A stretch of DNA of 64,000 nucleotides, taken from assembly GCF_015265475.1 (NCBI RefSeq), contig NZ_CP054493.1:1178001-1242000 (forward strand), read 5' to 3'. Below are positions 9,218 to 17,994 of the stretch, one piece after another. How positions within the stretch are numbered: the first letter of the stretch is position 1; each line of letters begins with the position of its first letter. Origin of the DNA: Candidatus Sulfurimonas marisnigri (lineage in GTDB: Bacteria; Campylobacterota; Campylobacteria; Campylobacterales; Sulfurimonadaceae). Below the pieces are notes generated by a model that saw only the letters and a program-made list of their open reading frames with translations, had not been told where the DNA came from and made no database searches. The position numbers and the translations under genes were made by a program.

Positions 9218-10522
9218 TTATTTTTTACCAAAAAACTTATAGTAAAAATCTTTTATTGTTCTTAGTTTTGCACTGCTTACTGCAAGATGACCACTCTCGA
9301 TTTTACCGCTTCTTACAGTTGTTCCCGCAGCTACCATAACATCATCTTCTATTGTAATTGGAGCTATCAGTTGGCTGTCACTTCCAACAAATACATTTTT
9401 GCCAATAATGGTCTTATGTTTATTGATGCCATCATAGTTACATGTAATGACTCCTGCACCAATATTTGTACCTTCGTCAATCTGAGCATCGCCAATGTAG
9501 CTTAAGTGGCCAGCTTTAACACCTTTTAGAGAACTCTTCTTAACCTCTACAAAGTTTCCTATATGAGTGTCTTCTATAAATGAAGCAGGGCGCAGATGTG
9601 CCAGTGGTCCGACATCTGAGTTTTTAACGATGCTATCTTCTATAACTGTTCCTGCCTTTATGTGAGAGTTTACTATTAGTGTTTTGCCAGTTATGCGGCA
9701 TCCGTTTTCTACTATACACTCGCCTTCAAATATTACTCCATCTTCAATGTATGTTGTTTGAGGAAGTTGCATAATAACGCCTGACTTCATTAATTCAGAT
9801 TTGATTCTATTTTGCATTATCTCTTCTGCAACTGCTAAATCTAGTTTTGAGTTAATCCCCTTAAAATACTCCTCTTCAACAAGTAGTGGAGAAATTCTAA
9901 GTCTGTCCTCTTTAGCCATTGCTATAACATCTGTTAAATAGTATTCTTTTTGTGCGTTGTCATTATTTAAAAGAGGAATATACTTCTCAATTACACTTTT
10001 TGAAAACGCGTAAACTCCAGCATTTACTGTTGTTACTTTTAGTTCATCTGCTGATGCATCTTTTTGCTCAACAATTTTTTGAACTTGAGTGTTCTCAATA
10101 ATAACACGACCATATCCATCTGGATTTACAAGGTTAAATATTGACATTATGATGTCGGCATCACTATCTAAAAAACCTTTTAACGAATCTGCAGTTATTA
10201 GTGGCATATCTCCGTTTAAAACTAAAACTTTCTCATTTTTAACTCTTACATCTCTCATGGCTCCACCGGTTCCAGGAAAGTTTTTGGCATCTTGAACAAC
10301 AAAAGTTATATTACTAAAGTAAGAGTTCATCTGCTCTTTTACACTCTCTTTTTGATGTGCGATTACCACTGTAACGTCATCACTTATTTCTACTGATGAT
10401 TTTATAATATGATAAAGCATAGGCTTGCCACTTATGGAGTGAAGGACTTTTGCCTTAGTTGATTTCATACGGCTACCTTGACCGGCAGCTAAAATGACTA
10501 TACTTATTTTATCTTTGTTCAT
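9218..10522 (-). CDS. glmU: Bifunctional GlmU: N-acetylglucosamine-1-phosphate uridyltransferase and glucosamine-1-phosphate acetyltransferase
   Basis: 434 residues, normal for the group. The N-terminal nucleotidyltransferase domain has LAAGQGSRM, the downstream KAKVLH and VLNGDMPLI. The C-terminal part is a left-handed beta helix of hexapeptide repeats with GHLSYIGDAQI, NIGAGVITCNYDG and FVGSDSQLIAP, the acetyl-CoA site. The enzyme makes UDP-GlcNAc for peptidoglycan and lipopolysaccharide in the cytoplasm. It is first in a minus-strand run with two membrane proteins and sbcDC, and is divergent from the stator genes. Confidence 0.96.
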   Translation of the reverse strand: MNKDKISIVILAAGQGSRMKSTKAKVLHSISGKPMLYHIIKSSVEISDDVTVVIAHQKESVKEQMNSYFSNITFVVQDAKNFPGTGGAMRDVRVKNEKVLVLNGDMPLITADSLKGFLDSDADIIMSIFNLVNPDGYGRVIIENTQVQKIVEQKDASADELKVTTVNAGVYAFSKSVIEKYIPLLNNDNAQKEYYLTDVIAMAKEDRLRISPLLVEEEYFKGINSKLDLAVAEEIMQNRIKSELMKSGVIMQLPQTTYIEDGVIFEGECIVENGCRITGKTLIVNSHIKAGTVIEDSIVKNSDVGPLAHLRPASFIEDTHIGNFVEVKKSSLKGVKAGHLSYIGDAQIDEGTNIGAGVITCNYDGINKHKTIIGKNVFVGSDSQLIAPITIEDDVMVAAGTTVRSGKIESGHLAVSSAKLRTIKDFYYKFFGKK

Positions 10523-10551
10523 AAATTTCTCTTGTTAATTAAATTGTTTGA

Positions 10552-10557
10552 ATTATA
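10552..10557 (-). promoter_or_regulatory. Probable -10 element of the glmU operon
   Basis: On the minus strand this reads TATAAT within GGGTATAATTC, 30 bases before the glmU start and in the divergent glmU/motA gap. Inference from sequence only. Confidence 0.45.
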
Positions 10558-10631
10558 CCCTTTTAGGTTATGTATATGAAATTAAATTGAGAAAATAACC
10601 ATTTTAGTGTTGAGCCTAATATATTTTGTGG

Positions 10632-10640
10632 TATTATAAG
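10632..10640 (+). promoter_or_regulatory. Probable -10 region for the stator operon
   Basis: TATTATAAG lies 28 bases before the stator A gene. No clear FliA (sigma 28) or sigma 54 motif was seen by eye in the 145-base gap, so a vegetative promoter is the simplest reading. Low certainty. Confidence 0.3.
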
Positions 10641-10667
10641 CCTAATATTTTGGTTTAAGGTTTGTGA

Positions 10668-11432
10668 ATGGATTTAGGTACGGTCATTGGTATTGTTTTA
10701 GTCATGGCGCTTCTAGCGGGCGCTATGTCAATGGGTGTTGGTGTAGGCGCTTATATCGATATTCCTTCTGTTTTAATCGTTATCGGTGGTAGTATTGGTG
10801 CCTTGATGATTTCATTTAAACCGTCTCAGATGAAGTCGTTTACAAAAATCTTCATGATAGCTGTTAAGCCGCCTGAAGAGGATAAAGCTGAGCTTATCAA
10901 AAAACTTATTGGATTTGCTACCAAAGCAAGAAAAGATGGTATTTTAGCACTGGAGAGTGAAGTTAATGGCGAGCCAAATGAATTTTTAAAAAAAGGTTTA
11001 TCAATGGCCATTGATGGAAATGAGCCTGATACTATACGTGACCTTTTAGAAATTGATATGGAGCAGACAAGTACCCGTCATAAAATTAATGGTTCTATGT
11101 TCTCTCAGTGGGCAGGACTTGCAGGGGCTATGGGTATGGTTGGTACTCTTATTGGTCTGGTTGCGATGCTTCTAAATATGGCTGACCCATCTGCGATTGG
11201 TCCGTCAATGGCAGTTGCATTACTTACAACCATGTATGGTGCCATAATCGGTAATGTTGTTGGTACACCTATTGCAATTATACTTGGAATTAGAAATGAT
11301 GACGAGACTTTAGTTAGAGAAATGATTATTTCAGGAATTATGTCAATTCAATCAGGAGATGCGCCAAGGGCCTTAGAAGCAAAACTTCTAAGTTTCTTAG
11401 CACCAATAGAACGCGTGAGTCAGTTTGACTAA
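10668..11432 (+). CDS. motA: Flagellar stator protein, MotA/PomA type
   Basis: 254 residues with four hydrophobic segments and the large cytoplasmic loop between the second and third. The N-terminus (MDLGTVIGIVLVMALL, then YIDIPSVLIVIGGSIGALMISF split over 25-50) and the segment GLAGAMGMVGTLIGLVAML are characteristic of the sodium-type PomA branch. It forms the ion-conducting stator around the motor with the B subunit. Its stop overlaps the ATG of the B gene by one base (TAATG), so the pair is translationally coupled. The ion specificity is inferred from sequence resemblance. Confidence 0.92.
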   Translation: MDLGTVIGIVLVMALLAGAMSMGVGVGAYIDIPSVLIVIGGSIGALMISFKPSQMKSFTKIFMIAVKPPEEDKAELIKKLIGFATKARKDGILALESEVNGEPNEFLKKGLSMAIDGNEPDTIRDLLEIDMEQTSTRHKINGSMFSQWAGLAGAMGMVGTLIGLVAMLLNMADPSAIGPSMAVALLTTMYGAIIGNVVGTPIAIILGIRNDDETLVREMIISGIMSIQSGDAPRALEAKLLSFLAPIERVSQFD

Positions 11433-12223
11433 TGGCTAGAAAAGTAAAATGTCCTGATTGTGAGAGATGTCTCCCCGGTTGGTTAGCAGCCTTTGGAGAT
11501 TTAATGTCTCTTCTTTTATGTTTTTTTGTTTTACTGCTCTCTATGTCAAGTATGGATGCGAAGAAAATATCTGAAGCTATAGGATCTCTCTCTGGTGCTA
11601 TGAGTGTTTTAGAGGGTGGTACAAAAACTGAAATTTCTAAACAACGAATACAAGAATCAACACCAATAGAATCAAGAGATGAAACATCTGAGCAGGTAAA
11701 CAGAATTACTGTGTCAGCTGCTCAAGCTGTTATTGATGCAAATGAAATGATTGAAAAAGGGCATGCGCCTTCAATTGTTTTAGAAGAGGCTCAGGATGGT
11801 TTTGTAATAGAGCTACCAGCTTCACTGCTGTTTAAATCAGGAAGTGCAACTATACAAAATGATGATGCAATACTTTTTTTAAAAAGAATAGCTCTTATTA
11901 TTGCAGAACTACCAAACGAGATAAAAGTGAGCGTTCAGGGGCATACAGATAGCCAAGGACCTGCCCAAAGCAGTATATTTAAAGACAATTGGGAACTCTC
12001 TTCGGCCAGAGCAATATCTGTTTTACAAGAACTTTTACTTGATGGAGTTGACCCAAAACGCATTAGTGCATCAGGGTATGCTGAGTTCTCACCAAAAGCA
12101 ACAAATGTAACAAAAAGCGGTAAAGAAAAGAACCGTAGAGTAGAGTTACATTTCTTTGGTGCAAAACCTAAAGATAAAGCTAAAGTTAGAGAAACTGTTT
12201 TAGATAAGGCAGCAAATAAATAA
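11432..12223 (+). CDS. motB: Flagellar stator protein, MotB/PomB type, with OmpA-like domain
   Basis: 263 residues. A short N-terminus carries three cysteines (CPDCERC, residues 7-13), followed by one membrane helix FGDLMSLLLCFFVLLLS with the essential Asp. The DLMSLLxCFFVLLLS pattern is close to Vibrio PomB as I remember it. The C-terminal half is an OmpA-like peptidoglycan-binding domain (LLFKSGSATI, VQGHTDSQG, NWELSSARA, GYAEFSP, NRRVEL). It anchors the stator to the wall. It overlaps fliP by one base (TAATG). Confidence 0.93.
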   Translation: MARKVKCPDCERCLPGWLAAFGDLMSLLLCFFVLLLSMSSMDAKKISEAIGSLSGAMSVLEGGTKTEISKQRIQESTPIESRDETSEQVNRITVSAAQAVIDANEMIEKGHAPSIVLEEAQDGFVIELPASLLFKSGSATIQNDDAILFLKRIALIIAELPNEIKVSVQGHTDSQGPAQSSIFKDNWELSSARAISVLQELLLDGVDPKRISASGYAEFSPKATNVTKSGKEKNRRVELHFFGAKPKDKAKVRETVLDKAANK

Positions 12224-12957
12224 TGCTTAAACTGTTTCTATTACTTTTGGGCGTAAGCACATTTTTGGGTGCTGAAGCTGTGCAGATTCCTACCATGAAT
12301 TTTCAGCTTTCTGCTCCCGACACTCCACAGCAACTAGTTAGTTCTCTAAATGTTTTAGTAGTTCTAACACTACTATTCTTGGCTCCTAGTATGGTTCTTG
12401 TTATGACAACGTTTACTCGCTTTGTTATAGTCTTTGGCTTTCTAAGACAAGCACTCGGTACTCAGCAAGTTCCACCTACTCAGCTTCTTGTAATGCTAGC
12501 TATGGTTCTAACATTTTTTGTAATGGAGCCAGTCGGCACCAAGGCCTATGAAGCAGGGATTAAACCATATATAGAAGAGAAAATTGGCTATGAAGAGGCC
12601 TTTGATAAAACTGCTTTGCCATTTAAAAACTTTATGATTAGAAATACACGAGAGAAAGATTTAGCTCTGTTTTTTAGAATAAGAAAAATGGATAATCCTC
12701 AAAGTGTAGCAGAAGTTCCTTTGTCTATAATAATTCCAGCTTTTGTTATTAGTGAGTTAAAAACAGCTTTTGAGATAGGTTTTTTACTCTTTTTGCCATT
12801 TCTTGTAATAGATATGGTTGTCGCATCTATATTGATGTCAATGGGTATGATGATGCTTCCACCGGTAATGATAGCTCTGCCCTTTAAGATACTTGTGTTT
12901 GTTCTTATAGATGGATGGAACTTGCTTATTGGTAATCTTATAGCCTCAATAAAGTAG
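12223..12957 (+). CDS. fliP: Flagellar type III export gate protein FliP
   Basis: 244 residues with a cleavable-looking signal (residues 1-17), the family signature SMVLVMTTFTRFVIVFGFLRQAL (given here as residues 59-81), LGTQQVPPTQLL, and the C-terminal FLLFLPFLVIDMVVASILMSMGMMMLPP region, also a FliP hallmark. FliP forms the core of the export gate with FliQ and FliR in the inner membrane. Here it is cotranscribed with the stator pair; fliQ and fliR are not adjacent. Confidence 0.96.
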   Translation: MLKLFLLLLGVSTFLGAEAVQIPTMNFQLSAPDTPQQLVSSLNVLVVLTLLFLAPSMVLVMTTFTRFVIVFGFLRQALGTQQVPPTQLLVMLAMVLTFFVMEPVGTKAYEAGIKPYIEEKIGYEEAFDKTALPFKNFMIRNTREKDLALFFRIRKMDNPQSVAEVPLSIIIPAFVISELKTAFEIGFLLFLPFLVIDMVVASILMSMGMMMLPPVMIALPFKILVFVLIDGWNLLIGNLIASIK

Positions 12958-12963
12958 TAATAG

Positions 12964-14082
12964 ATGGATTGTAAATATTTCGGAGTATGCGGAGCTTGTA
13001 GAATCTATGAAGATGGATATGCTGCTCAATTAAATGAGAAATTAGAATTAAATAGAGATAGATTTAAAAGTTTTTATAGTGGTGAAATATCTGTTTATGA
13101 TTCCCCCCAGCAAAACTACCGCTCAAGAAGTGAGTTTAAGATTTGGCATGATGGCGACATCCTTCGATATGCAATGAACCATGTGGATAAAAAAGGTGTT
13201 GTATTTGTTGATGAATGTCCGCAAGTCAATGAATTTATATTTGAATTAATGCCAAAACTTCTTTGTGAAATCACTGAGGAACAGATAGGTTTTAAGCTTT
13301 TTGGTGCTGATTTTTTAAGCTCAAGAAGTGGTGAGATAGTTGTTTCACTCCTTTACCATAGAAAGCTAGACGAGGAGTGGCAAGAGAAAGCTTCTGAGAT
13401 AGCAGGAAAACTTGGCATATATATAATAGGTAGAAGTCGCAAGCAAAAAGTTGTTATAGGGCAAGATTATATAACAGAAACTCTACATGTACAGACCAAA
13501 GAATATAAGTTTAACTATATTGAAAACAGTTTCACTCAGCCAAATACTAAAGTAAATGAGCAGATGATTTCATGGGCTTTGAAGAATTTATCTGATATTG
13601 ATGGAGATTTGCTTGAACTTTATTGTGGTGCAGGAAATTTCACTATACCTTTTGCAAAAAAATTCAATAAAGTATTAGCGACTGAAATATCTAAATCATC
13701 TATTAATGCAGCAAAAGCCAATATGCTTTTAAATGATGTAAGTAACATTGAGTTTGTACGAATGAGCGTAGAGGAGTTTGTTCAGGCTCTTGATGGTGTT
13801 AGAAGTTTTAGAAGAATGAATGAAATAGAGATAAGCTCATATAATATTGAGAGTATATTTGTAGATCCGCCAAGAAGTGGAATGGATGTGGCTTCATGTG
13901 AGTTTAGTTCAAGATATGAGCATATTTTATATATATCTTGTAATCCAGAGACATTGGTGAGAGATTTAGAGCTATTATGCCAAACACATGATGTTGTTGA
14001 TATGGCTCTATTTGATCAGTTTCCTTATACCCATCATGTTGAGATGGGTGTTAAATTAGTCAAAAAAGGTAGTAAGCAATGA
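12964..14082 (+). CDS. trmA: TrmA-family RNA (uracil-C5)-methyltransferase
   Basis: 372 residues, close to E. coli TrmA in length. Signatures: NSFTQPNTKVNEQM, the SAM motif ELYCGAGNFTIPFA, VDPPRSGMD, and the catalytic cysteine in YISCNPETL. Oddly for TrmA, the N-terminus has Cys3, Cys9 and Cys12 plus Cys85 in DECPQ, the spacing used for the [4Fe-4S] cluster in RlmC and RlmD as I recall it. So it may methylate U54 of tRNA or be bifunctional or rRNA directed. It begins 6 bases after fliP and overlaps the next gene by 4 bases. Confidence 0.85.
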   Translation: MDCKYFGVCGACRIYEDGYAAQLNEKLELNRDRFKSFYSGEISVYDSPQQNYRSRSEFKIWHDGDILRYAMNHVDKKGVVFVDECPQVNEFIFELMPKLLCEITEEQIGFKLFGADFLSSRSGEIVVSLLYHRKLDEEWQEKASEIAGKLGIYIIGRSRKQKVVIGQDYITETLHVQTKEYKFNYIENSFTQPNTKVNEQMISWALKNLSDIDGDLLELYCGAGNFTIPFAKKFNKVLATEISKSSINAAKANMLLNDVSNIEFVRMSVEEFVQALDGVRSFRRMNEIEISSYNIESIFVDPPRSGMDVASCEFSSRYEHILYISCNPETLVRDLELLCQTHDVVDMALFDQFPYTHHVEMGVKLVKKGSKQ

Positions 14083-14654
14083 AAAATATATTTGTAACTT
14101 TAGTTTTTTTATCGTTTTTAAATGCAGGTGAAATGCCAAACTTGGAAGCAGGTGAAGTAAAGAGAATAGGAGCTATCATAAAAGACATTGGTAAACTTCG
14201 TATTGATAATAATAAATGTCAAAGTCAACTGAATGAAGAGAAGCAAAAAAACGCTGTCTTAAGGGCTGAAAAAGACTTTGAAAATGATTTAGCAACTAGC
14301 AATAAGAGTTTGTCAAAAAAAGTTGCAGAGTTAGAAAAAATCATTATAACTCTAAGAAAAAAAAATAGCGGTGTTACTAAAGAAAACAATACTTTTCCTA
14401 AGTTGATGATGAAAGAAAAATATAAAGAAGAGGTTACTGCTTTTAAGGCTGCAGCATTTGTTTTATCAACTGATTCTATTATCTATAGCTCAATAAAAGG
14501 CAAAAAAATTGATAAGTGGGAAAAAGGGACATCTTTTACATCAAATAAAAAGAGTAAAAACTGGATTAAAATTACGGGCTATTTTGTAAATAAAAAATGG
14601 AAAATTAGCGAAGTTGATATGTGGGTAAAAATAGCACAGGTATCTAAGAAGTAG
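14079..14654 (+). CDS. Secreted coiled-coil protein with SH3-like C-terminus
   Basis: 191 residues, not assigned to a named family. Residues 1-17 form a signal peptide (hydrophobic LVFLSFLNAG). Residues about 25-110 are a lysine- and glutamate-rich coiled coil. The C-terminal 65 residues (TDSIIYSSIKGKKIDKWEKG, then SKNWIKITGYFVNKKW) look like a bacterial SH3 domain. A periplasmic role near the cell wall is plausible. The start overlaps the stop of trmA (ATGA), so the two are coupled. Confidence 0.75.
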   Translation: MKNIFVTLVFLSFLNAGEMPNLEAGEVKRIGAIIKDIGKLRIDNNKCQSQLNEEKQKNAVLRAEKDFENDLATSNKSLSKKVAELEKIIITLRKKNSGVTKENNTFPKLMMKEKYKEEVTAFKAAAFVLSTDSIIYSSIKGKKIDKWEKGTSFTSNKKSKNWIKITGYFVNKKWKISEVDMWVKIAQVSKK

Positions 14655-14726
14655 TTCTTTTTTCTCATATAGTTAAAAGTTATATAATTGTATGCTTTAT
14701 ACATGTAGATAGAAAAGGAGTCTATT

Positions 14727-14918
14727 ATGTGTATTCCTCATGGTGCAACTGGAGCAAAGGATAGTTCTTATATCAACACTAAGCCTAAGAAGCACGTAAA
14801 AAAAGTTGCTCAGCATATATTTGAAAAAGGTGACCCGAATTTCGTTGATGAAAGGCGGTTGGAAGAAGACAGCATAAAAGATAAAAAATCTTTTCTTAGC
14901 TCGCTTTTTGATGATTAG
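14727..14918 (+). CDS. Small hydrophilic protein of unknown function
   Basis: 63 residues, not recognised. It starts MCIPHGATGAKDSS and is rich in lysine, aspartate and serine with no membrane segment. A strong RBS, AAAAGGAG at 14714-14721, sits 5 bases before the ATG, which supports a real gene. It stands alone between trmA's partner and the chemotaxis cluster; the recurrent word ACATGTAG occurs just upstream at 14701-14708. Confidence 0.65.
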   Translation: MCIPHGATGAKDSSYINTKPKKHVKKVAQHIFEKGDPNFVDERRLEEDSIKDKKSFLSSLFDD

Positions 14919-14945
14919 TTTTTTAGTCACAACTAACATAAATAA

Positions 14946-14964
14946 ATTAAATATTATATTTAAT
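14946..14964. repeat. AT-only inverted repeat in front of chemotaxis copy 1
   Basis: Arms ATTAAATAT and ATATTTAAT separated by one base form a 9-bp stem. It lies 14 bases before the start of repeat A copy 1. A longer AT-only palindrome occupies the matching position before copy 2. It could end transcription of the 63-residue gene or mark a recombination boundary. Confidence 0.45.
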
Positions 14965-15017
14965 GTTATTTTAATAAAGTTCTTACATTCCTTCTAGTAC
15001 AATCATTATAAAATTTA

Positions 15018-15023
15018 TATAAT
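15018..15023 (+). promoter_or_regulatory. Probable -10 element upstream of cheY copy 1
   Basis: TATAAT 52 bases before the cheY ATG, inside repeat A, so the same element exists for copy 2. A further AT-rich stretch surrounds it, so the exact position is uncertain. Confidence 0.35.
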
Positions 15024-15075
15024 AAATATTTTGGGAAGTTAAATTTCTTGAATGAGTAATATAATGGAGAATAAT

Positions 15076-15462
15076 ATGAGTAAAAAAATTATAATAGTAG
15101 ATGATTCGAAGACTGTTCTGGCAACTGCAGAAATGGCTTTAGAAGGCTTAGTTAATGATGGAACAATTGTCTTAAAGACATACGTGAATCCAGCAGAGCT
15201 TCATGATGCATTAATTGGTGGAACTGAAGATTATGACCTGCTGATAAGTGATATAAATATGCCTCAGTTAAATGGTTTGGATTTAGCAGCAGAACTCAAG
15301 CAAATTGCTAATTTTAAAAGCAAGCCAATTCTTATTTTGACTACAGAGAGTTCAGCTGAAATGAAGACAAAAGGAAAAGAAATCGGTGTTACTGGATGGC
15401 TTGTTAAGCCTTTTAGTGATGAGAAGTTAGTTAAAGCCATTAAGATGGTATTGGGAATCTAA
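15076..15462 (+). CDS. cheY: CheY-like response regulator, copy 1
   Basis: 128 residues, a single receiver domain with Asp9, Asp10, phospho-acceptor Asp59 (in LISDINMP), Thr in LILTTESS and the conserved Lys in LVKPFSD. It would receive phosphate from the cluster's CheA. An earlier in-frame ATG at 15052 exists, but GGAG at 15066-15069 is spaced correctly for 15076. Five bases separate it from cheW. The protein is identical to copy 2. Confidence 0.93.
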   Translation: MSKKIIIVDDSKTVLATAEMALEGLVNDGTIVLKTYVNPAELHDALIGGTEDYDLLISDINMPQLNGLDLAAELKQIANFKSKPILILTTESSAEMKTKGKEIGVTGWLVKPFSDEKLVKAIKMVLGI

Positions 15463-15467
15463 ATTAT

Positions 15468-15974
15468 ATGGATAATAAGAAAAAAATAAAAGAGATTAGT
15501 ACAGCGCATAGGTACTTAACCTTTTTTGTTGATGATGAGCAGTATGGTATAGATATCTCTAGAATAAAAGAGATTATAGCTCCTATAGCAATAACACATA
15601 TACCAAAGACCCCACCATTTGTAAAAGGTGTTATTAATTTACGTGGTTCAATTATTCCCGTAGTTGATGTAAGACTGAAATTTGATATGCAAGAGCGTGA
15701 GATAGATATCAATACCGCAATTATAATCTATGAAGTAGATAAATCTTCCATAGGATTCATAGTTGATCAAGTAGAAGATGTTCTCTCTATAGAAGATAAG
15801 TATATTTCCGATGCCCCTCGATTTGGAGGAAATATTGACACAACTTTTATAGAAAATATAGCTGAAGTAGGTAATGATGTTATCATGCTTTTAAACCTAG
15901 AAAAAATATTTGAACCAGAAGAATTATTAGATATAACCAAACTAGAACATGAATATATAAATGAGGAAGAGTAA
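15468..15974 (+). CDS. cheW: CheW coupling protein, copy 1
   Basis: 168 residues with a single CheW domain: [22 protein letters not shown] near the N-terminus (residues 16-37), the [13 protein letters not shown] signature, [11 protein letters not shown] and [11 protein letters not shown]. It links CheA to the receptor. The stop overlaps the ATG of the first receptor by one base (TAATG), so adaptor and receptor are made together. Identical protein to copy 2. Confidence 0.95.
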   Translation: MDNKKKIKEISTAHRYLTFFVDDEQYGIDISRIKEIIAPIAITHIPKTPPFVKGVINLRGSIIPVVDVRLKFDMQEREIDINTAIIIYEVDKSSIGFIVDQVEDVLSIEDKYISDAPRFGGNIDTTFIENIAEVGNDVIMLLNLEKIFEPEELLDITKLEHEYINEEE

Positions 15975-17908
15975 TGAAAAAATTGACACTAACCACACGG
16001 ATTAACTTAGGATTTGCATTATTAGTGATAATAACATTAGCTTTAGGTGTTATTTCTATTGTAAATATGAAAAGTAGTGAAGTTGATTCTCATAAATTAG
16101 CAGAAATATATGTCCCTGAAGTAGAAATTGCTAACAATATAGAGCGCTATGCAATATTAGCAATGTATGATATTAAGAGTTATTCTTTAAGTGAAGATAA
16201 AAAATTTTTAGATTCGGGAAGAAAAACTATCAAAAAAGTAAAACATTACCTAGATGAAGCTAAAGAATTTGCTCAAAGATTCTCTTTAGCTGACTTAGTT
16301 AAGCAAGAAGCTGAAGCAAGAAAAAGTATAGATATATATGAAGAATTAGTAACTGAAATTGAAGAACTTAAGAATGCAACTGTTAACGCAAGAATTTTGA
16401 TGGATGAAAGTGCTGATGTATTTATGAAAAACGCTAATTTATATCTTTATAGCAGTAATAAAATACTTGAAAAAGAAATTTTAAATAAATCAGCTAATTA
16501 TAAGCTTAGTAGAAGTGTTCAAAAAATTACATTGATTAATGAAATAATTAATTTAGTGAATGATTCAGCGATAAAAAACTTCAAGTTTCAATCATCTGGT
16601 AAAGTAGAAATTTTAGATTCAGCTTTTGAAAACTTTATTAATATTGAAAATAGACTAAAATTAATTAGAAAAAGCACCTTCATAAAGGCAGATATAAATA
16701 AAATAGATGTATTAAGTAATAGTACCAATAATTATGAAAAAGCTATTAAAGGATATTTGTTCGCATGGAAAGAGATGAAATTTATTAATGTACAAATGGA
16801 TAATGCTGGGGGAATTGTCTTAAAATCCTCTCAAATTATCTCCAAAATCGCAATGGAGAATGCAAATAATATATCAAAAGAATCTGAAGAAAATTTATCA
16901 AAATCTTCTTACATTTTAATGGTAGGCTTAATTATTTCACTTATAGTTGGTGCTAGTATTTCTATATTTCTTGGATATTTCATAACAAAGCCAATTATAA
17001 ATGCTGTTAAATCTATTATTGAATCGAACGAGCAAGTGTTAAGTGCTTCTACAGAGATTGCAGATTCTGCTACAGCTCTTGCAGAAGGTGCGAGTGAGCA
17101 AGCTAGTAGTGTTGAGCAAGTTAGTGCTACAGTAGAAGAGTCTACAGCAATTAATAATCAAAATTCAACTAACTCTCGTGAAGCTGATATCCTAGCTAAA
17201 GATGCTAAAGCTTCTGCTGAGAATGGTTCTAAAAAAGGTGAAGAATTAATAGAATCGATGAATGAGATTAATAAATCAAGTGAGAGAATTTCTAAAATTA
17301 TCAAAACAATTGATGAGATTGCTTCACAAACAAAACTTCTGGCACTTAATGCTGCAGTAGAAGCTGCCCGTGCAGGTGAACATGGTCTAGGGTTTGCAGT
17401 TGTTGCAGATGAAGTTAAAAGTCTTGCTCAACGCTCCTCAGATGCTTCTACTGAGACAGCGGCTATTATCGAAGAGTCAATTGCTCAAACAAAAAAAGGT
17501 GCAGAGATAGCTAAACTTACTTCTCAATCATTTGAAGATATTCTAGACCGTATAAATAAAACATCTAACCTTATAAGTGAAATTTCTGTATCTGCAAAAG
17601 AACAGAGTGATGGAATGAATCAAATTGCTATAGCAATAAGCGAAATAGACCAAGTTACACAACAAAATGCAGCTACAAGCGAAGAGACAGCCGCATCTTC
17701 AGAAGAACTTAGTGCACAAGCAGTATCTATGAAAGAAACTGTAAATATTATTGCTGCCATGGTTGGTGAATCAACAACTATATCTGAAAATACACATACG
17801 ATAAATCAAGTAAAACGTTCTCCAAAAAAAGCTAAATCTGTAAGGTCGTATTCAAGAGGTTCTAAAGATATCTTTCCATTAGATGAAGAAGACCTTAAGG
17901 AGTTTTAG
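15974..17908 (+). CDS. Methyl-accepting chemotaxis protein 1, long helical (HBM-like) sensor
   Basis: 644 residues. TM1 is about 11-32 and TM2 about 313-336, enclosing a periplasmic domain of about 280 residues that is all helical and asparagine/lysine rich, fitting a helical bimodular (HBM) sensor. After TM2 comes [11 protein letters not shown] and then the signalling coiled coil with tip [22 protein letters not shown] see no room for a canonical HAMP domain. From base 16985 on, it is identical to the second receptor, while the first 337 codons are unrelated to it. Ligand unknown. Confidence 0.93.
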   Translation: MKKLTLTTRINLGFALLVIITLALGVISIVNMKSSEVDSHKLAEIYVPEVEIANNIERYAILAMYDIKSYSLSEDKKFLDSGRKTIKKVKHYLDEAKEFAQRFSLADLVKQEAEARKSIDIYEELVTEIEELKNATVNARILMDESADVFMKNANLYLYSSNKILEKEILNKSANYKLSRSVQKITLINEIINLVNDSAIKNFKFQSSGKVEILDSAFENFINIENRLKLIRKSTFIKADINKIDVLSNSTNNYEKAIKGYLFAWKEMKFINVQMDNAGGIVLKSSQIISKIAMENANNISKESEENLSKSSYILMVGLIISLIVGASISIFLGYFITKPIINAVKSIIESNEQVLSASTEIADSATALAEGASEQASSVEQVSATVEESTAINNQNSTNSREADILAKDAKASAENGSKKGEELIESMNEINKSSERISKIIKTIDEIASQTKLLALNAAVEAARAGEHGLGFAVVADEVKSLAQRSSDASTETAAIIEESIAQTKKGAEIAKLTSQSFEDILDRINKTSNLISEISVSAKEQSDGMNQIAIAISEIDQVTQQNAATSEETAASSEELSAQAVSMKETVNIIAAMVGESTTISENTHTINQVKRSPKKAKSVRSYSRGSKDIFPLDEEDLKEF

Positions 17909-17935
17909 ATGACTATTGATGGTGATACTCTTGAA
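16985..17935 (+). repeat. Direct repeat B, copy 1 (receptor signalling domain plus STAS start; 951 bp)
   Basis: Matches 20051-21001 at an offset of 3066 bases with no difference that I could see. It begins just after TM2 of the receptor and runs through the receptor stop into the first nine codons of the STAS-like gene. Beyond 17935 the copies diverge at once. Confidence 0.97.
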
Positions 17936-17941
17936 GTTTAG
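17909..17941 (+). pseudogene. 10-codon remnant of the STAS-like gene after receptor 1
   Basis: ATG ACT ATT through CTT GAA matches the first nine codons of the intact gene at 20975, followed by GTT and a TAG stop. It directly follows the receptor 1 stop as the intact gene follows receptor 2. It is a duplication scar: the upstream unit was copied from an arrangement that continued into the STAS gene. Confidence 0.9.
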
Positions 17942-17958
17942 CTTGTGTAAATGTATAT

Positions 17959-17994
17959 AAATAATAAAAATTAATTAATTAATTTTTATTATTT
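17959..17994. repeat. 36-bp perfect AT-only palindrome at the duplication junction
   Basis: The sequence is its own reverse complement, centred on TTAATTAATTAA, with arms rich in A then T. It lies between the STAS remnant and the start of repeat A copy 2. It could form a hairpin acting as a terminator for the first unit, or an extruded structure that favours recombination. Confidence 0.85.

Larger units (their letters stand above)
14979..15975 (+). repeat. Direct repeat A, copy 1 (promoter region, cheY, cheW; 997 bp)
   Basis: Matches 18003-18999 at a constant offset of 3024 bases. Reading both copies by eye, I found one difference: A at 15246 and T at 18270, a silent Ile codon change. The repeat covers the upstream region, all of cheY and all of cheW, and ends exactly around the cheW stop, where the two receptor genes begin to differ. 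Confidence 0.97.

Noticed and set aside
15052-15075. Eight-codon N-terminal extension of CheY (both copies)
   Set aside because: A good GGAG sits before the internal ATG at 15076, which gives the normal CheY N-terminus.
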